Assembly (NCBI RefSeq): GCF_014212055.1
Contig: NZ_JACJVO010000031.1
Coordinates: 124,001 to 188,000 of the forward strand
Reading direction: 5' to 3'
Length of the DNA: 64,000 bases
From: Cohnella zeiphila
GTDB lineage: Bacteria; Bacillota; Bacilli; Paenibacillales; Paenibacillaceae
The notes under the pieces were generated by a model. It saw only the letters and a list, made by a program, of their open reading frames with translations. It had not been told where the DNA came from and made no database searches. Shown here piece after piece: positions 15,748 through 24,887 of the stretch; the stretch's first letter is position 1, and the number at the start of each line of letters is the position of its first letter. The translations under genes and the position numbers were made by a program.

Positions 15748-17865
15748 ATGTCCGCTGCACTGCTGCCGTCCGGGAAGGGCCGTTCCTTCGCGCTTCGGCT
15801 GCTGAATCCGCGAAGATCGGTCGGGATGAAGCTGTTCCTCATTATTTTTTGCAGCATTTTGATCTGCGTGCTGGCGGGGGGACTGCTGTCCAGCCGAATC
15901 TCCAAGGAGATCGTCCGGGAGAAGGTGTCGGACGCCGGCCTGCAAACCGTTCAGCAGACTTCAGGGAAGCTGAACCTGCTGCTGTCCAGCCTGGAAGGCA
16001 TCACGGACCAGATTCTGACGGACCAGGTGGTGCAGGACCAGATGGATGCGCTCCTTACGCCAAAGCTCGGCTCCTACCTCGTCTACCAAGTCTACAGCAA
16101 GCTGACGGAAAGGCTGCTGACGTATGCGGCGAGCAACCCGATGATTACGGACGGCTATCTCATTCCGGTGAACGAAACCGCCAAGGAATCGATCGCCGCC
16201 ACCTCTTCCTCCGTGATCGGCACCTCCTCGATTCTGGGGGACGACGCGGCCGCCAAGCCGTGGTTCCAAGCCGTGCTGGCAGCCAAGGGGGAGCCGGTAT
16301 GGATCCCGACGACGCCGGTCGAACCCGAGAGCGCGTCCAACAGCTCGCAGGCGGGGCCTACGATCGGCGTCGCGCGGCTGATCGCCAGCAAATCCAAAAA
16401 CACGGATGTCTTCGTGCTGCTGCTTCAAATCCGCTTGAGCGATGTCGCGAACCAATTCCGGAAGGTCGAATTGGGTCAGGGAAGCGAGCTTGTCATCGCG
16501 GACGGAAGCGGCCGCTACGTATACGCTCCGAATGCCGGGGCGATCGGACAAGCGCTGGCCGTGCCGCTGCCTAAGGACGCCGGAGCGACGGGCAGCCGGC
16601 AAGTCGCGGAGCCGGGCGGGGGAGAAACGATGCTCTTCTACGATAAGCTCGCGCTGAACGGCTGGCAGCTGATCGGGACCGTCCCTGTCCGCAATCTCGT
16701 CAAGGATGCCGATCGCATCTCCGTCGTCACGTGGTCGGTCGTCGGCGCCGCGGCCCTGCTGGCGCTGGCGATCGGCCTGTTCGTCATCCGGATCGTCGCC
16801 CTGCCGCTGAACCGGCTGCAGAGCCTGATGAGCGAAGGGCAGACCGGCCGGCTGCATGTACGAGCCGACCTTGCCGCCAAGGACGAGATCGGGCAGCTCG
16901 CGCAAAGCTTCAACGAGATGATGGCGCAGATCACAACGTTGGTCGGGCAAATGGGGGCGTCGGCCCGCGATGTGCTGAATACGGCGGAAGAGCTGACGGC
17001 GGCTTCCGCCCATACGGCCGGGGCGGCGCGGGAGCTGTCGCTTGCGACCGGCGAAATCGCGAGCAGCGCGTCCGGTCTGGCGGCGGAAGCGGAGAAGGGG
17101 AGCGAGTGGGTCGGCGCCATCGAACGGCAAAGAAGCCTCGTTGCCGAGGCCGGAACGCAAATGAAGGCGGCGGCGGCCGGGGTGAAGGAGGCCGGCGAAG
17201 CGGGAGCGGCCTCCATGGACGTCATGCTGGAGCGAACCGGACAGACGGAAGAGGTGGCTCGCCGCATGGCGGAGAAGATCGGCCATCTGAAGAACAGCAC
17301 AGGCGCCATCCGCAGCATTCTGGACATGCTCAACGGGCTCGCGCAGACGACCGACATCCTGTCGCTCAACGCTTCCATCGAAGCGGCGCGGGCGGGCGAA
17401 GCGGGCAAGTCGTTCATGGTCGTGGCCGGCGAGATTCGGAACTTGGCGGAGCAGTCGCGGAAGTCGATCGGCAACATCGGGCAGCTGACCGATTCGATTC
17501 AGCTCGAGATCGAAGATACCGTCCGTTCCGTCGCCGAGGTGTACCCGCTGTTGCAGCACCAGATCGGCTCGGTGCGGGAATCCGGGCGTATTTTCGAATC
17601 GGTGCAGAACCGCATGGAGCAGTTCATCGCGTCTCTGGAATCGATGACGGACTCCATCGGCGAGCTGGATCAGTCCCAGGCGAGGCTATCGGAGACGGTC
17701 AGCCACGTCAGCGCGGTATCGGAGGAGACGCTGGCTGCCTCGCAGGAGGTTTCTTCGGTCACCAGCGGCCAGGTGGCGCTCGGGGAACGGCTTGTGCAGC
17801 TTTCCGGCAAGCTGGAGGAAGTGTCCAAGCAGTTGGAAGCCTCGCTGTCGCGGTTTACGATTTGA
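15748..17865 (+). CDS. Methyl-accepting chemotaxis protein with dCACHE-type sensor
   Basis: I take ATG 15748, nine bases after GAGGGTG; two earlier in-frame starts at 15736 and 15739 overlap that ribosome site. The 705-residue protein has a first membrane helix near residues 25-47 (KLFLIIFCSILICVLAGGLL), an extracytoplasmic double-CACHE-like region to about 325, a second helix near 330-352, a HAMP domain, and a long coiled-coil signalling domain. Its hairpin tip reads DILSLNASIEAARAGEAGKS. The receptor would feed CheA/CheW and so connects with the motAB flagellar genes in this window. The ligand is unknown; CACHE domains often bind amino acids or organic acids. Confidence 0.92.
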   Translation: MSAALLPSGKGRSFALRLLNPRRSVGMKLFLIIFCSILICVLAGGLLSSRISKEIVREKVSDAGLQTVQQTSGKLNLLLSSLEGITDQILTDQVVQDQMDALLTPKLGSYLVYQVYSKLTERLLTYAASNPMITDGYLIPVNETAKESIAATSSSVIGTSSILGDDAAAKPWFQAVLAAKGEPVWIPTTPVEPESASNSSQAGPTIGVARLIASKSKNTDVFVLLLQIRLSDVANQFRKVELGQGSELVIADGSGRYVYAPNAGAIGQALAVPLPKDAGATGSRQVAEPGGGETMLFYDKLALNGWQLIGTVPVRNLVKDADRISVVTWSVVGAAALLALAIGLFVIRIVALPLNRLQSLMSEGQTGRLHVRADLAAKDEIGQLAQSFNEMMAQITTLVGQMGASARDVLNTAEELTAASAHTAGAARELSLATGEIASSASGLAAEAEKGSEWVGAIERQRSLVAEAGTQMKAAAAGVKEAGEAGAASMDVMLERTGQTEEVARRMAEKIGHLKNSTGAIRSILDMLNGLAQTTDILSLNASIEAARAGEAGKSFMVVAGEIRNLAEQSRKSIGNIGQLTDSIQLEIEDTVRSVAEVYPLLQHQIGSVRESGRIFESVQNRMEQFIASLESMTDSIGELDQSQARLSETVSHVSAVSEETLAASQEVSSVTSGQVALGERLVQLSGKLEEVSKQLEASLSRFTI

Positions 17866-17892
17866 ACAAGCGAAGGTTGTGTAATGGGCGGA

Positions 17893-18597
17893 TCAAGTGA
17901 CCGTGAAGTTGGCCCCATATAAGACCAGGTTCGCTTTCCTCGCCACGCTCCGGGATGCCCTGTTGTCCCAAGAGGTACTGTATAGCGGGAGACACCCCGT
18001 CTCCCGGACCGCCGCGGCCCATCCGGCCACGACTTCGGCGGCATATCCGTTGCCGCGGTACCGCTCCAATGTGTCCAGCCCCGCTTCATGAGCTCTGGGG
18101 GCGATGCGAACGCTGCGGCAGACCGACACGGCCCGGCCATCCCGAACGAGCGCGATGCAGGGCTGCGCGTAATCGATCTCCGAGACCAGCCACTCGAAGC
18201 CGCCCCGCGACAATTCCGTTACGTTCTCCCGAGTAACGCGGACCGTCTGCATCGTCGGCGTCAACTCGGCGGGAACGAGATAGCAAGGTCCCATCGTGAA
18301 CTGTTCGGCTTGAAGAAGGCTCAAATACGCCTCGAAGTGCTTCGGCTTCTCCCGGTAATCGACCGTCTCGTCGGCAACCCGTTCTTCCATCTGCTCGACA
18401 AGCAGATCCGGAACGTCGTGCCGAAACCGGCAGATGGCCGTCCCCTCTACGGTCCGGCCGAGGAAAAACCGGGCGGCCGGGGCCGCTCCGGGCCAAGGCT
18501 CGTTTACGTCGCGAAGCCGCAGGCGGCGGTCGTGCGTAAACAACGCCTCGACATGCAGCTCCATCCATTCATGAGCGGTCGGTATGATCTCATTCAA
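17893..18597 (-). CDS. GNAT-family acetyltransferase
   Basis: The TTG at 18597 is chosen because GGAGGG lies eight bases upstream; an ATG at 18648 has no such site. The 234-residue product has a C-terminal GNAT half with LERYRGNGYAAEVVAGWAAAV (acetyl-CoA loop) and YSTSWDNRASRSVARKANLVLYG. This arrangement fits the GNAT_acetyltransf group found in bacilli, whose N-terminal half is variable. It is convergent with the chemoreceptor gene. Acceptor unknown. Confidence 0.82.
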   Translation of the reverse strand: MNEIIPTAHEWMELHVEALFTHDRRLRLRDVNEPWPGAAPAARFFLGRTVEGTAICRFRHDVPDLLVEQMEERVADETVDYREKPKHFEAYLSLLQAEQFTMGPCYLVPAELTPTMQTVRVTRENVTELSRGGFEWLVSEIDYAQPCIALVRDGRAVSVCRSVRIAPRAHEAGLDTLERYRGNGYAAEVVAGWAAAVRETGCLPLYSTSWDNRASRSVARKANLVLYGANFTVT

Positions 18598-18797
18598 AGG
18601 TACGGTCCCTCCGTTCCGGGAAAATGAACTTTCTTCGCTACTTTCCATCGTATCAAACTTTCCGGCAAGCGCCTCGGAACGATTTGGTTATAGTCAAAAT
18701 CTCCCTTGGCGGGCAGAGCAAAAAGGGACCCCGGCAAGCAGGTTGCTCCAGTCCGTCGCAGTCCCCCGAGACACACGCTTGATCGCGGGTCTCATTT

Positions 18798-18842
18798 TAA
18801 TGTAAAATATACTTGACATTATGAATGGTATTTTATACATTA
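18798..18842 (+). promoter_or_regulatory. Promoter and dyad for membrane protein/XRE operon
   Basis: TTGACA (18813-18818), 17 bases and TACATT (18836-18841) form a strong promoter. It is bracketed by an imperfect dyad, TAATGTAAAATA (18798-18809) against TATTTTATACATTA (18829-18842), the right arm covering the -10. This is a likely site for the XRE regulator encoded second in the operon. Confidence 0.72.
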
Positions 18843-18889
18843 TGTACAAATAACTTAACTTATTGAATTGCCTATCGGAGGTTCCCGCC

Positions 18890-19336
18890 ATGACTTATCA
18901 GGAAAAGAAGAGCATCGTCTCGATTGCCAGCGCCATCTTTATCTTCGTCGTTTACAGCGCGTACAAATATGCGGTGTATCCGGACGGAGAATTGGAGCCG
19001 AAGGAGATGTTTCATTACTGGGGCTCCTTCGTCCTCGTCCTGACGCTGGTCTCCATCGTCGCGCATATCGTGATCAGCATCGTGTTCAATATCGTCTTTC
19101 GGATGACGACCGGGGAGAAGGAACCGAAGTTCGCGGACGAACTGGATAAACTCATCGAACTAAAGGCGCACCGGAACGGATTTTTCGTGTTCATCCTCGG
19201 CTTTCTTCTGGCCATGGGCTCGCTCGCGACCGACCGGCCGATCCAGGCGATGTTCATGATCCTCATCGTCTCGGGATTCGCGTCCGACGTCACCGGCTCC
19301 GTCACGAAACTTTATCACTACAGGAGAGGAGTCTAA
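18890..19336 (+). CDS. Small four-helix membrane protein of unknown function
   Basis: The start at 18890 follows GGAGG. The 148-residue protein has four likely membrane helices: IVSIASAIFIFVVYSAYKY, a second in GSFVLVLTLVSIVAHIVISI, and two in the C-terminal half (FFVFILGFLLAMGSLA and IQAMFMILIVSGFASD), with a charged cytoplasmic loop TTGEKEPKFADELDKLIEL. It is paired with a small XRE regulator one base downstream; bacilli often carry such membrane-protein/XRE couples. Function unknown. Confidence 0.75.
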   Translation: MTYQEKKSIVSIASAIFIFVVYSAYKYAVYPDGELEPKEMFHYWGSFVLVLTLVSIVAHIVISIVFNIVFRMTTGEKEPKFADELDKLIELKAHRNGFFVFILGFLLAMGSLATDRPIQAMFMILIVSGFASDVTGSVTKLYHYRRGV

Positions 19337-19337
19337 A

Positions 19338-19583
19338 ATGGGCAAGAACCTTGTCGGCAACCACATCAGAAGGCTTCGGTTCAATCACGGCGAGATGACG
19401 CAGCAGCAACTGGCCGACATGGTTGGCGTAACCAGACAAACGATCGTGGCGCTGGAAAAGGGCAATTACTCTCCTTCGTTGGAACTGGCTTTTCGTATTG
19501 CCCGCGCATTCAACCTGCCATTGGAAGAAGTCTTCTTCTATGGGGAGCAAACCGGTCAAAATGAGGATGAAGGTTCCATATAA
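19338..19583 (+). CDS. Small XRE-family transcriptional regulator
   Basis: An 81-residue HTH_3 protein, starting MGKNLVGNHIRRLRFNHGEM, with the recognition part TQQQLADMVGVTRQTIVALE and the following NYSPSLELAFRIARAFNLPLEEVF. It has an AGGAGAGGAG ribosome site inside the end of the membrane-protein gene and begins one base after its stop, so the two are cotranscribed. It likely autoregulates through the dyad at the operon promoter. Confidence 0.88.
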   Translation: MGKNLVGNHIRRLRFNHGEMTQQQLADMVGVTRQTIVALEKGNYSPSLELAFRIARAFNLPLEEVFFYGEQTGQNEDEGSI

Positions 19584-19898
19584 AACCAGACCGCGTCGCG
19601 GCAAAAATCGTCGGCATCGTCAGCGTGCTGTCCCTGTTGACCCTGAGCCGGGAATATGTCGCATCGGGCGCACCCGATACAGCCTCATTTGAAGCTTCGG
19701 GCCGTGTTATGATCGCCGTTCACGATTGGACGTTTCTGCTCGGGCGCGCTGATGTCGCCGCCCGTGGCGGCGAACGAGATGATTCTGGCCGTATGGCTCA
19801 TCGCCAAAGGGTTCCGGCCCTCCGCGCTCGGTTCCTTGCTCGCGACAAGGGAAATTCCCCCTACGGGTGCCGGTGCCTCGCTTCGCGCCCATGCATAG
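19584..19898 (+). pseudogene. Remnant of a DUF4386 membrane protein gene
   Basis: One frame reads PDRVAAKIVGIVSVLSLLTL, then SREYVASGAPDTASF and MIAVHDWTFLLG, which matches the middle of DUF4386 membrane proteins. Near 19742 the homology moves to another frame as PVAANEMILAVWLIAKGFRP and ends at a stop at 19896-19898. The N-terminal half and proper C-terminus are missing. It starts directly after the XRE gene, whose neighbours in other genomes may include such membrane proteins. Confidence 0.65.
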
Positions 19899-19917
19899 GA
19901 AACCGGCAGCAACAAAA

Positions 19918-19957
19918 TACACCGCCCGGATCGCCATCCGGAAGCGGTGTACTTTTT
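19918..19957. terminator. Bidirectional intrinsic terminator
   Basis: TACACCGC (19918-19925) pairs with GCGGTGTA (19944-19951) around an inner CCGGAT/ATCCGG stem, with a T run to the right and AAAA to the left. It serves the minus-strand gene ending at 19965 and any plus-strand transcript from the XRE operon. Confidence 0.85.
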
Positions 19958-19964
19958 TGTGCGG

Positions 19965-20909
19965 CTACAGCCGCTCGTACTCGAGGAACGGATCGGGAAT
20001 TTCGAGCTTGAACGACTCCGCGTCGCTGGCGCCGACGTAAAGCTCCGCCGTACCGCCGGCCTTGCGCACCAGCCCGCCGCTGAAGACCACATCGTCGAGG
20101 TCGGCCCGCTTGGTCTGCCCTGCCGGGCAGTCGCCGCGCCGCGCGATGATCTTCATCGGGGTCGTCTCCATCGTGTCCGGATGAAAGGCGAAAGCGATCG
20201 CTTGATAGTGGCGAGCCTCCTGGCTGTCGAAAGAAGCGATATGCCCGAGAACGCCGATCAGCCCGTTGGCGAGCGGATGCAGCTCGTTCGCGCCGCCCCA
20301 CTCTTCGTCGGTGAATTGGCCGGAGAACAGGGGCGCGTCGCCGATTCTGCGAGCCGTAATTTCCTCGTAGGATCCGACCTTGAAAAAGCCGATTTTCCCG
20401 CGCCCGCCTTTATAGCCCTGCGGCCTCGTCACGACGCCGATCCCGCCGCCCGGCAGCTCGACCAGGCGAAGGTCTTTCATATGGTATGGACCTCTTAGCA
20501 TCCACTGCAAATCGGCTATATTCCGGCCGCGGTAAAATTCCGTCACCCAGGCGACGATGTTCTCGGGGCACAAGGGGTCCGCAATGACCCGAACGCCTCC
20601 GAAAACGAGTTCTCCCCGAATCCTCGTCAAGAAAGGGTCCTGCAGCTCGTAAGGCGAATACGCCGGGTGAGGCGTCCACGCTTCGCCTTCCTGACGGAAG
20701 AAGATCGCTTGCGAAAATTCGGACTTCCGGTCTTCCGCGCGCCCCGCAATGATCCGCTCGCCTCGGTCGAGGAACGGGGCGGTGATGTTGTAGACGTCCC
20801 TGTTCCCGACGCCCTCGAAGCGAATGCGCTCGGCGGGCCGAAGAATATTGGGCGCATAACGCTTCAGCAACTCCTTTGAGGATTGCGTACGGGTCCGTAT
20901 TTGCAGCAT
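19965..20909 (-). CDS. DUF1861/GH130-like glycoside phosphorylase-type protein
   Basis: A 314-residue protein with repeated beta-blade patterns: RIRFEGVGNRDVYNITAPF, the acidic RAEDRKSEFSQ, ELQDPFLTRIRGELVFGG, MKDLRLVELPGGGIGV and GGANELHPLANGL. This resembles DUF1861 proteins and the five-bladed GH130/GH43-type propeller that acts on mannosides or related sugars. No signal peptide is present, so it is cytoplasmic. It has its own GGGAGGAAAC ribosome site and lies behind a terminator after the sulfatase gene, so it is probably expressed partly by read-through. Family placement is moderately sure; activity is inferred. Confidence 0.65.
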   Translation of the reverse strand: MLQIRTRTQSSKELLKRYAPNILRPAERIRFEGVGNRDVYNITAPFLDRGERIIAGRAEDRKSEFSQAIFFRQEGEAWTPHPAYSPYELQDPFLTRIRGELVFGGVRVIADPLCPENIVAWVTEFYRGRNIADLQWMLRGPYHMKDLRLVELPGGGIGVVTRPQGYKGGRGKIGFFKVGSYEEITARRIGDAPLFSGQFTDEEWGGANELHPLANGLIGVLGHIASFDSQEARHYQAIAFAFHPDTMETTPMKIIARRGDCPAGQTKRADLDDVVFSGGLVRKAGGTAELYVGASDAESFKLEIPDPFLEYERL

Positions 20910-20998
20910 ACTGTTTCCTCCCGATCGGAAGCTGTCGATTGATTCCTATGCATCCTCCGGGAGATGATATTCCTTGCGTCCAGGTCTATGTATACCCG

Positions 20999-21034
20999 AA
21001 AAAAAAAGACGGTAGGGTTTACGCCCATTCCGTC
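20999..21034 (-). terminator. Intrinsic terminator after sulfatase gene
   Basis: On the minus strand GACGG (21034-21030), an inner GGG/CCC pair and CCGTC (21012-21008) form a stem followed by nine T (21007-20999). It lies about 105 bases beyond the sulfatase stop. Confidence 0.75.
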
Positions 21035-21138
21035 CGGGGATTGGTCAAACAAATAAGCCGGGCTGACTTCATAATTCGATCGGTTCTCTTGAACTTCGAT
21101 GGAAACGGCAGACCGGGACGGCTTGATCTCTTCGCCGG

Positions 21139-22890
21139 TCAGAATCGCCGGAGCAAGGCCGCCGCTCCGGCGTCTCCCCCGAACAGCTCGACGGCGAACG
21201 AGGCAACGGCGTCCGCTCCGACATCCGGAACCTCTCGCGCCTTCAGGTACTCTGCCAGCTTGGCGTCGGCGCTCTCCCTGAGGTTCGCGGGAGCCAGACA
21301 TTTGAGCAGGAAGTAACGGTTTCTCCCGTCCGGCGTCCACCTCTCCCCGATTCCAAGATCGACGAAGAAAAGATCCTCCCGCTTCCGCTTCTCCGCCAGC
21401 AGGCTCTCTTCCCCGACGACCCCGTCCCGCGGAATGCCGAGCCGCTCGAATTGCTCCGGCGGAGCGTCGTTCTCCCGCATCAGTCTCGCCAATAGCCGAA
21501 TCATCCGCATCTCCGCTTCCGGGTCGTCGACCGTCGAATTTTGGGCGGAATCCTTCTCCAAATCGAACAGGAGATTTCCGTAAAGGTACGGATTCAGAAA
21601 AGGGCGGGCGCCGATCTTCATCGTACGGCACCCTTTGGTAAATTCGAACGGCTCCTGCAGCTCGAGATCGGCCAGCTCCCCGACGTCGAACGGCTGGTGC
21701 ATGTGCGTCGGCATCAGCGTGTACTCGTGCAGCGGACCGTTCGCCGGATCGCCCGGCCCCCGCATATAGACGTACCGTCCGTCCGTTACGTTGACGTGGC
21801 CGCCGTGTATGCCGAACAGAGCTGCCTCGCGCACCGGCTGTCCTTCCTCGATGACCGGATGGAGCGACCGGCCCTGCATGTCCTTCGGCGCCTTGATGCC
21901 GAAGTAATGGAGGAGAGTCGGAGCAAGATCGATCGTCTGAACGAGGGAGTCGCGCCGCTCGCCCGCCCGGCCGTACCGGGGATCCCAGATAAACAGCGGA
22001 ATATGCGAGATTTCGTTGTACAGCGGCTGAATGTTCTTGCCCCACCAGCGGTGTTCGCCGAGCAGGAATCCGTGGTCCGTATTGACGATGAGCATCGTGT
22101 CTTTCCACAGATCCAGCCGGTCGAAGGCGTCGAGCACCTGGCCCAGATACGCGTCGCACATGCTGAGCAGCGCGGCGTATTCGTATACGGCGTGGCGCAC
22201 CTCTTCCGGGGTCTCCTTTACTTTTCCGTAGTCCGGCCAATCGAAGTGCTTGCCCGTGTAAGAATGCGGATAAAGGTCCTTGTACTTCTGCTGGGTGAAA
22301 AAAGGCTCGTGCGGATCGAACGCCTCGATCTGAAGAAACCAGTTGTCCTGCTCGCGGTTGGTCTCGATAAAAGAGAGTCCGTTCGCGACCGTGACGGCCA
22401 GCGGCTGCTTCTCCTCCGAGTCCAGATAGGGGCGGTTCACCCAATCCTGGCGCCACAGGTCGCCGATCTTCGGTCCCGACAACGATTCGGGCACATCCGG
22501 GTCTTCGACGCGGCCTTTCCACGGATCGCCTTCCTGGCCCCGGGCGAACTCCCAGGAATTGTACTGAGTGTGGTAGGTCGCGCCTCCGGCTTCGAAGTAA
22601 TGCCCATGATCCGTGCACAAATGCGTGTACACGCCCCGCTTCCGAAGCAGCCCGACGACCGAATCGTCGAATGGCTCGAGCGGTCCCCAACTTCGGTGAA
22701 GAAAATGGTATCTGCCCGTATGCAGCTCGCGCCGCGCCGGCATGCAGGGCAAGCTTCCCGCGTAGCAGTTGTCGAAGGTAACCGCCTGTTCCGACAGCCT
22801 GGCAAAGTGGGGCGCCCGGATCCAATCGCAGCCGTAATTCGGCAGCAGGTGACGGTTCAAGGAATCGAACATGACCATGACCGCTCTCAC
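21139..22890 (-). CDS. Type I sulfatase, cytoplasmic
   Basis: The 583-residue protein begins MRAVMVMFDSLNRHLLPNYG with no signal peptide. The formylglycine site is C49-M-P-A-R in GSLPCMPARRELHTGRYHF, matching CxPxR; metal-binding acidic residues appear at D9 and in IVNTDHGFLLGEHRWWGK. The family hydrolyses sulfate esters of sugars, choline or aryl compounds and needs a maturase to convert the cysteine; no maturase gene is in the window. It overlaps the upstream ABC ATPase gene by four bases, the tightest link in the operon, so the imported compound is probably its sulfated substrate, cleaved inside the cell. Confidence 0.92.
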   Translation of the reverse strand: MRAVMVMFDSLNRHLLPNYGCDWIRAPHFARLSEQAVTFDNCYAGSLPCMPARRELHTGRYHFLHRSWGPLEPFDDSVVGLLRKRGVYTHLCTDHGHYFEAGGATYHTQYNSWEFARGQEGDPWKGRVEDPDVPESLSGPKIGDLWRQDWVNRPYLDSEEKQPLAVTVANGLSFIETNREQDNWFLQIEAFDPHEPFFTQQKYKDLYPHSYTGKHFDWPDYGKVKETPEEVRHAVYEYAALLSMCDAYLGQVLDAFDRLDLWKDTMLIVNTDHGFLLGEHRWWGKNIQPLYNEISHIPLFIWDPRYGRAGERRDSLVQTIDLAPTLLHYFGIKAPKDMQGRSLHPVIEEGQPVREAALFGIHGGHVNVTDGRYVYMRGPGDPANGPLHEYTLMPTHMHQPFDVGELADLELQEPFEFTKGCRTMKIGARPFLNPYLYGNLLFDLEKDSAQNSTVDDPEAEMRMIRLLARLMRENDAPPEQFERLGIPRDGVVGEESLLAEKRKREDLFFVDLGIGERWTPDGRNRYFLLKCLAPANLRESADAKLAEYLKAREVPDVGADAVASFAVELFGGDAGAAALLRRF

Positions 22891-23900
22891 GCTTCCATCT
22901 CCTTCCTATCCGCTTCTTGAGACCGGGAGGGCTCCGTTCGGTCAGTCAGCGGGTGCAGGCAGCGGACTTCCCGGCCCGAATCCGTCGTCGCGATCAAACC
23001 GACGTCGCTTCGGGCGCAATCTTCCCGCGCATAAGGACAGCGGTGCCGGAAGCGGCAGCCGGTCTCCGGCAGCCCGGCCTCCTCCCGGCCGGCCGCCTGG
23101 AACGCGGCCGCCTCCACCTGCTCCCGCCTTGGGTCCGGCGAAGCGTACAGCAGCGCCTTCGTATAAGGATGCTTGGGGGCGGCGATCACTTCCTCGGTCG
23201 GCCCGGATTCGACGATCTGTCCGCCGAACATGATGGCGATCCGGTCGGACATGTACCGGGCGCTGCCCAGATTGTGCGTGATCCACAGCAGCGACAGCTC
23301 GTGGTCCCGCTTCAAGTCGAGCATCAAATTCATGATGTCGATGCCGATCGACACGTCCAGCATCGAGGTCGGTTCGTCGGCGACGAGCACGCGCGGGCCG
23401 ATGCCGAGCGCCCTGGCGATCATGACGCGCTGCTTCTGCCCGCCGGACAGCTGGGAAGGATACTTGTCGATGTAGTCTTCCGCCGGGGTCAGTCCGACCT
23501 GGCGCAGCAGCTTCAATACCCGATCGCGGAAGGGGCCTTTCGCTCCGTGCAGCTGCAGAGGCCGTCCGATGACGGTCTCCACCTTCTGGTTCGAATTGAT
23601 CGTCTCGAAGGGGTCCTGGAAAATCATCTGCAGCCGCTTGGCCGTCTCCAAACGACCGCCTCCGCGGCGGACGACCGGCCGGCCGTCCAACTCGACGCGG
23701 CCCTCGGTCGGCGGCAGCAGCCCGAGAATCATGCGGGCGAGCGTGCTTTTGCCGCATCCCGATTCGCCTACGACGGCGAGTACTTCTCCTTCGCGGAGCT
23801 CGAGGCTGACGTCGCGTACAGCCCTGACTCTGCTCTTGCGAAGAAAGCCGCCGCTCTCATAGACCTGGCTGACGTTATGAACCTGCAGCAGCGGCTTCAT
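22887..23900 (-). CDS. ABC transporter ATPase, OppF/DppF type
   Basis: The ATG at 23900 follows AAAGGAGG; the 337-residue product overlaps the upstream ATPase gene. Walker A is VVGESGCGKSTLARM, Q-loop MIFQDPFETINSN, signature LSGGQKQRVMIARALG and Walker B VLVADEPTSMLD. The C-terminal oligopeptide extension carries the Cys cluster CRFRHRCPYAREDC, which in this family binds an iron-sulfur cluster or metal. It is the second ATPase of an Opp/Dpp-type importer; here the linkage with a sulfatase suggests an oligosaccharide or sulfated ligand rather than a peptide. Confidence 0.92.
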   Translation of the reverse strand: MKPLLQVHNVSQVYESGGFLRKSRVRAVRDVSLELREGEVLAVVGESGCGKSTLARMILGLLPPTEGRVELDGRPVVRRGGGRLETAKRLQMIFQDPFETINSNQKVETVIGRPLQLHGAKGPFRDRVLKLLRQVGLTPAEDYIDKYPSQLSGGQKQRVMIARALGIGPRVLVADEPTSMLDVSIGIDIMNLMLDLKRDHELSLLWITHNLGSARYMSDRIAIMFGGQIVESGPTEEVIAAPKHPYTKALLYASPDPRREQVEAAAFQAAGREEAGLPETGCRFRHRCPYAREDCARSDVGLIATTDSGREVRCLHPLTDRTEPSRSQEADRKEMEA

Positions 23901-24867
23901 CCAGCGCGTCCTCCTTTGCATACAAGTGGCAGCTCACGACGCCGTCTTCGCCCGCTTGAACCGGCGGCTGTACGCTCCCGCATACCGGAAGCGCATGAGG
24001 GCAGCGGTCGCGGAAGCGGCAGCCCGACGGGGGAGCGACCAGATCGGGCGTCGAGCCGGGAATGCCTTCGAGACGAACCCGCGGCCCCGTCAGCGATGGG
24101 AATGACCTCAGCAAGCCCTGCGTATACGGATGCCGGGCGCCGGCCAGCATCCGTTCCCGGGCGGCGATCTCCGCCATCCGTCCGGCGTACATCACCCCGA
24201 CCCGGTCGCAAATCTCCAGCATCAGGGGAAGATCGTGCGTGATGAAGAGCACGGAGAATCCGAACGTGCGCTTGAGCTCGACGATCTTGTCGATGATCCC
24301 CTTCTGCGTAATCACGTCGAGGGCGGTCGTCGGCTCGTCCATAATGATCAGCTCGGGCCGCAGCGCCAGCGCCATGGCGATCACGACGCGTTGGCGCATG
24401 CCGCCGGACAGCTCGTGCGGGAATCGCTCCAGCCGGTCCTTCGGCAGATCCGCCAGCTCCATCAGCTCGCCGGCTTGACGAAGCGCGTCCGCCCGGGAAA
24501 TTCCCGTGCGGTGGGCCAGAATCGCGTCGATCAGCTGCTCCTTGATTTTCATCACCGGATTCAGGTTGTTCATCGCGCTCTGCAGCACGATGGAGATCCG
24601 CGCCCACCGGTACGCATCGAACTGCGCGTCGGACAGCTTCGTCAGCTCGACGCCGTCCATCCGGACGCTTCCGCCGACGATTCGTGCCGCCCCCCGCAGA
24701 AGCCGGGCGATTCCGTAGGCCGTCGTGGATTTTCCGCACCCGGATTCGCCGGCCAGTCCGAAGATTTCCCCCCGTTCGATGGAGAAGCTCACCCCGTCCA
24801 CGGCTTTGAAGGGTCCCCTGGCGGAGGCGTATTCGATCTGCAAATCCCGTACTTCCAGCAAGCTCAT
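23875..24867 (-). CDS. ABC transporter ATPase, OppD/DppD type
   Basis: The start MSLLEVRDLQIEYASARGP at 24867 follows GGGGG, giving 330 residues. Walker A is GLAGESGCGKSTTAYG, signature LSGGMRQRVVIAMALAL, Walker B LIIMDEPTTALD. The C-terminal part has CRFRDRCPHALPVC like its partner. With the OppF-type protein it would form the ATPase heterodimer of the importer. The two ATPase genes overlap by 26 bases, and this gene overlaps none of the permease gene, 20 bases upstream. Confidence 0.93.
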   Translation of the reverse strand: MSLLEVRDLQIEYASARGPFKAVDGVSFSIERGEIFGLAGESGCGKSTTAYGIARLLRGAARIVGGSVRMDGVELTKLSDAQFDAYRWARISIVLQSAMNNLNPVMKIKEQLIDAILAHRTGISRADALRQAGELMELADLPKDRLERFPHELSGGMRQRVVIAMALALRPELIIMDEPTTALDVITQKGIIDKIVELKRTFGFSVLFITHDLPLMLEICDRVGVMYAGRMAEIAARERMLAGARHPYTQGLLRSFPSLTGPRVRLEGIPGSTPDLVAPPSGCRFRDRCPHALPVCGSVQPPVQAGEDGVVSCHLYAKEDALDEAAAAGS

Positions 24868-24887
24868 CGCTCTGCCCCCTTCTTCTA

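Noticed and set aside
19625..20011. Intact 128-residue gene after the XRE gene
   Set aside because: Homology to DUF4386 breaks by a frameshift near 19742, and the remaining C-terminus is an Arg-rich out-of-frame tail.
20864..22825. Long minus-strand open frame of about 653 codons
   Set aside because: Overlaps the sulfatase in another frame with Arg-rich composition; the sulfatase frame has all family motifs.
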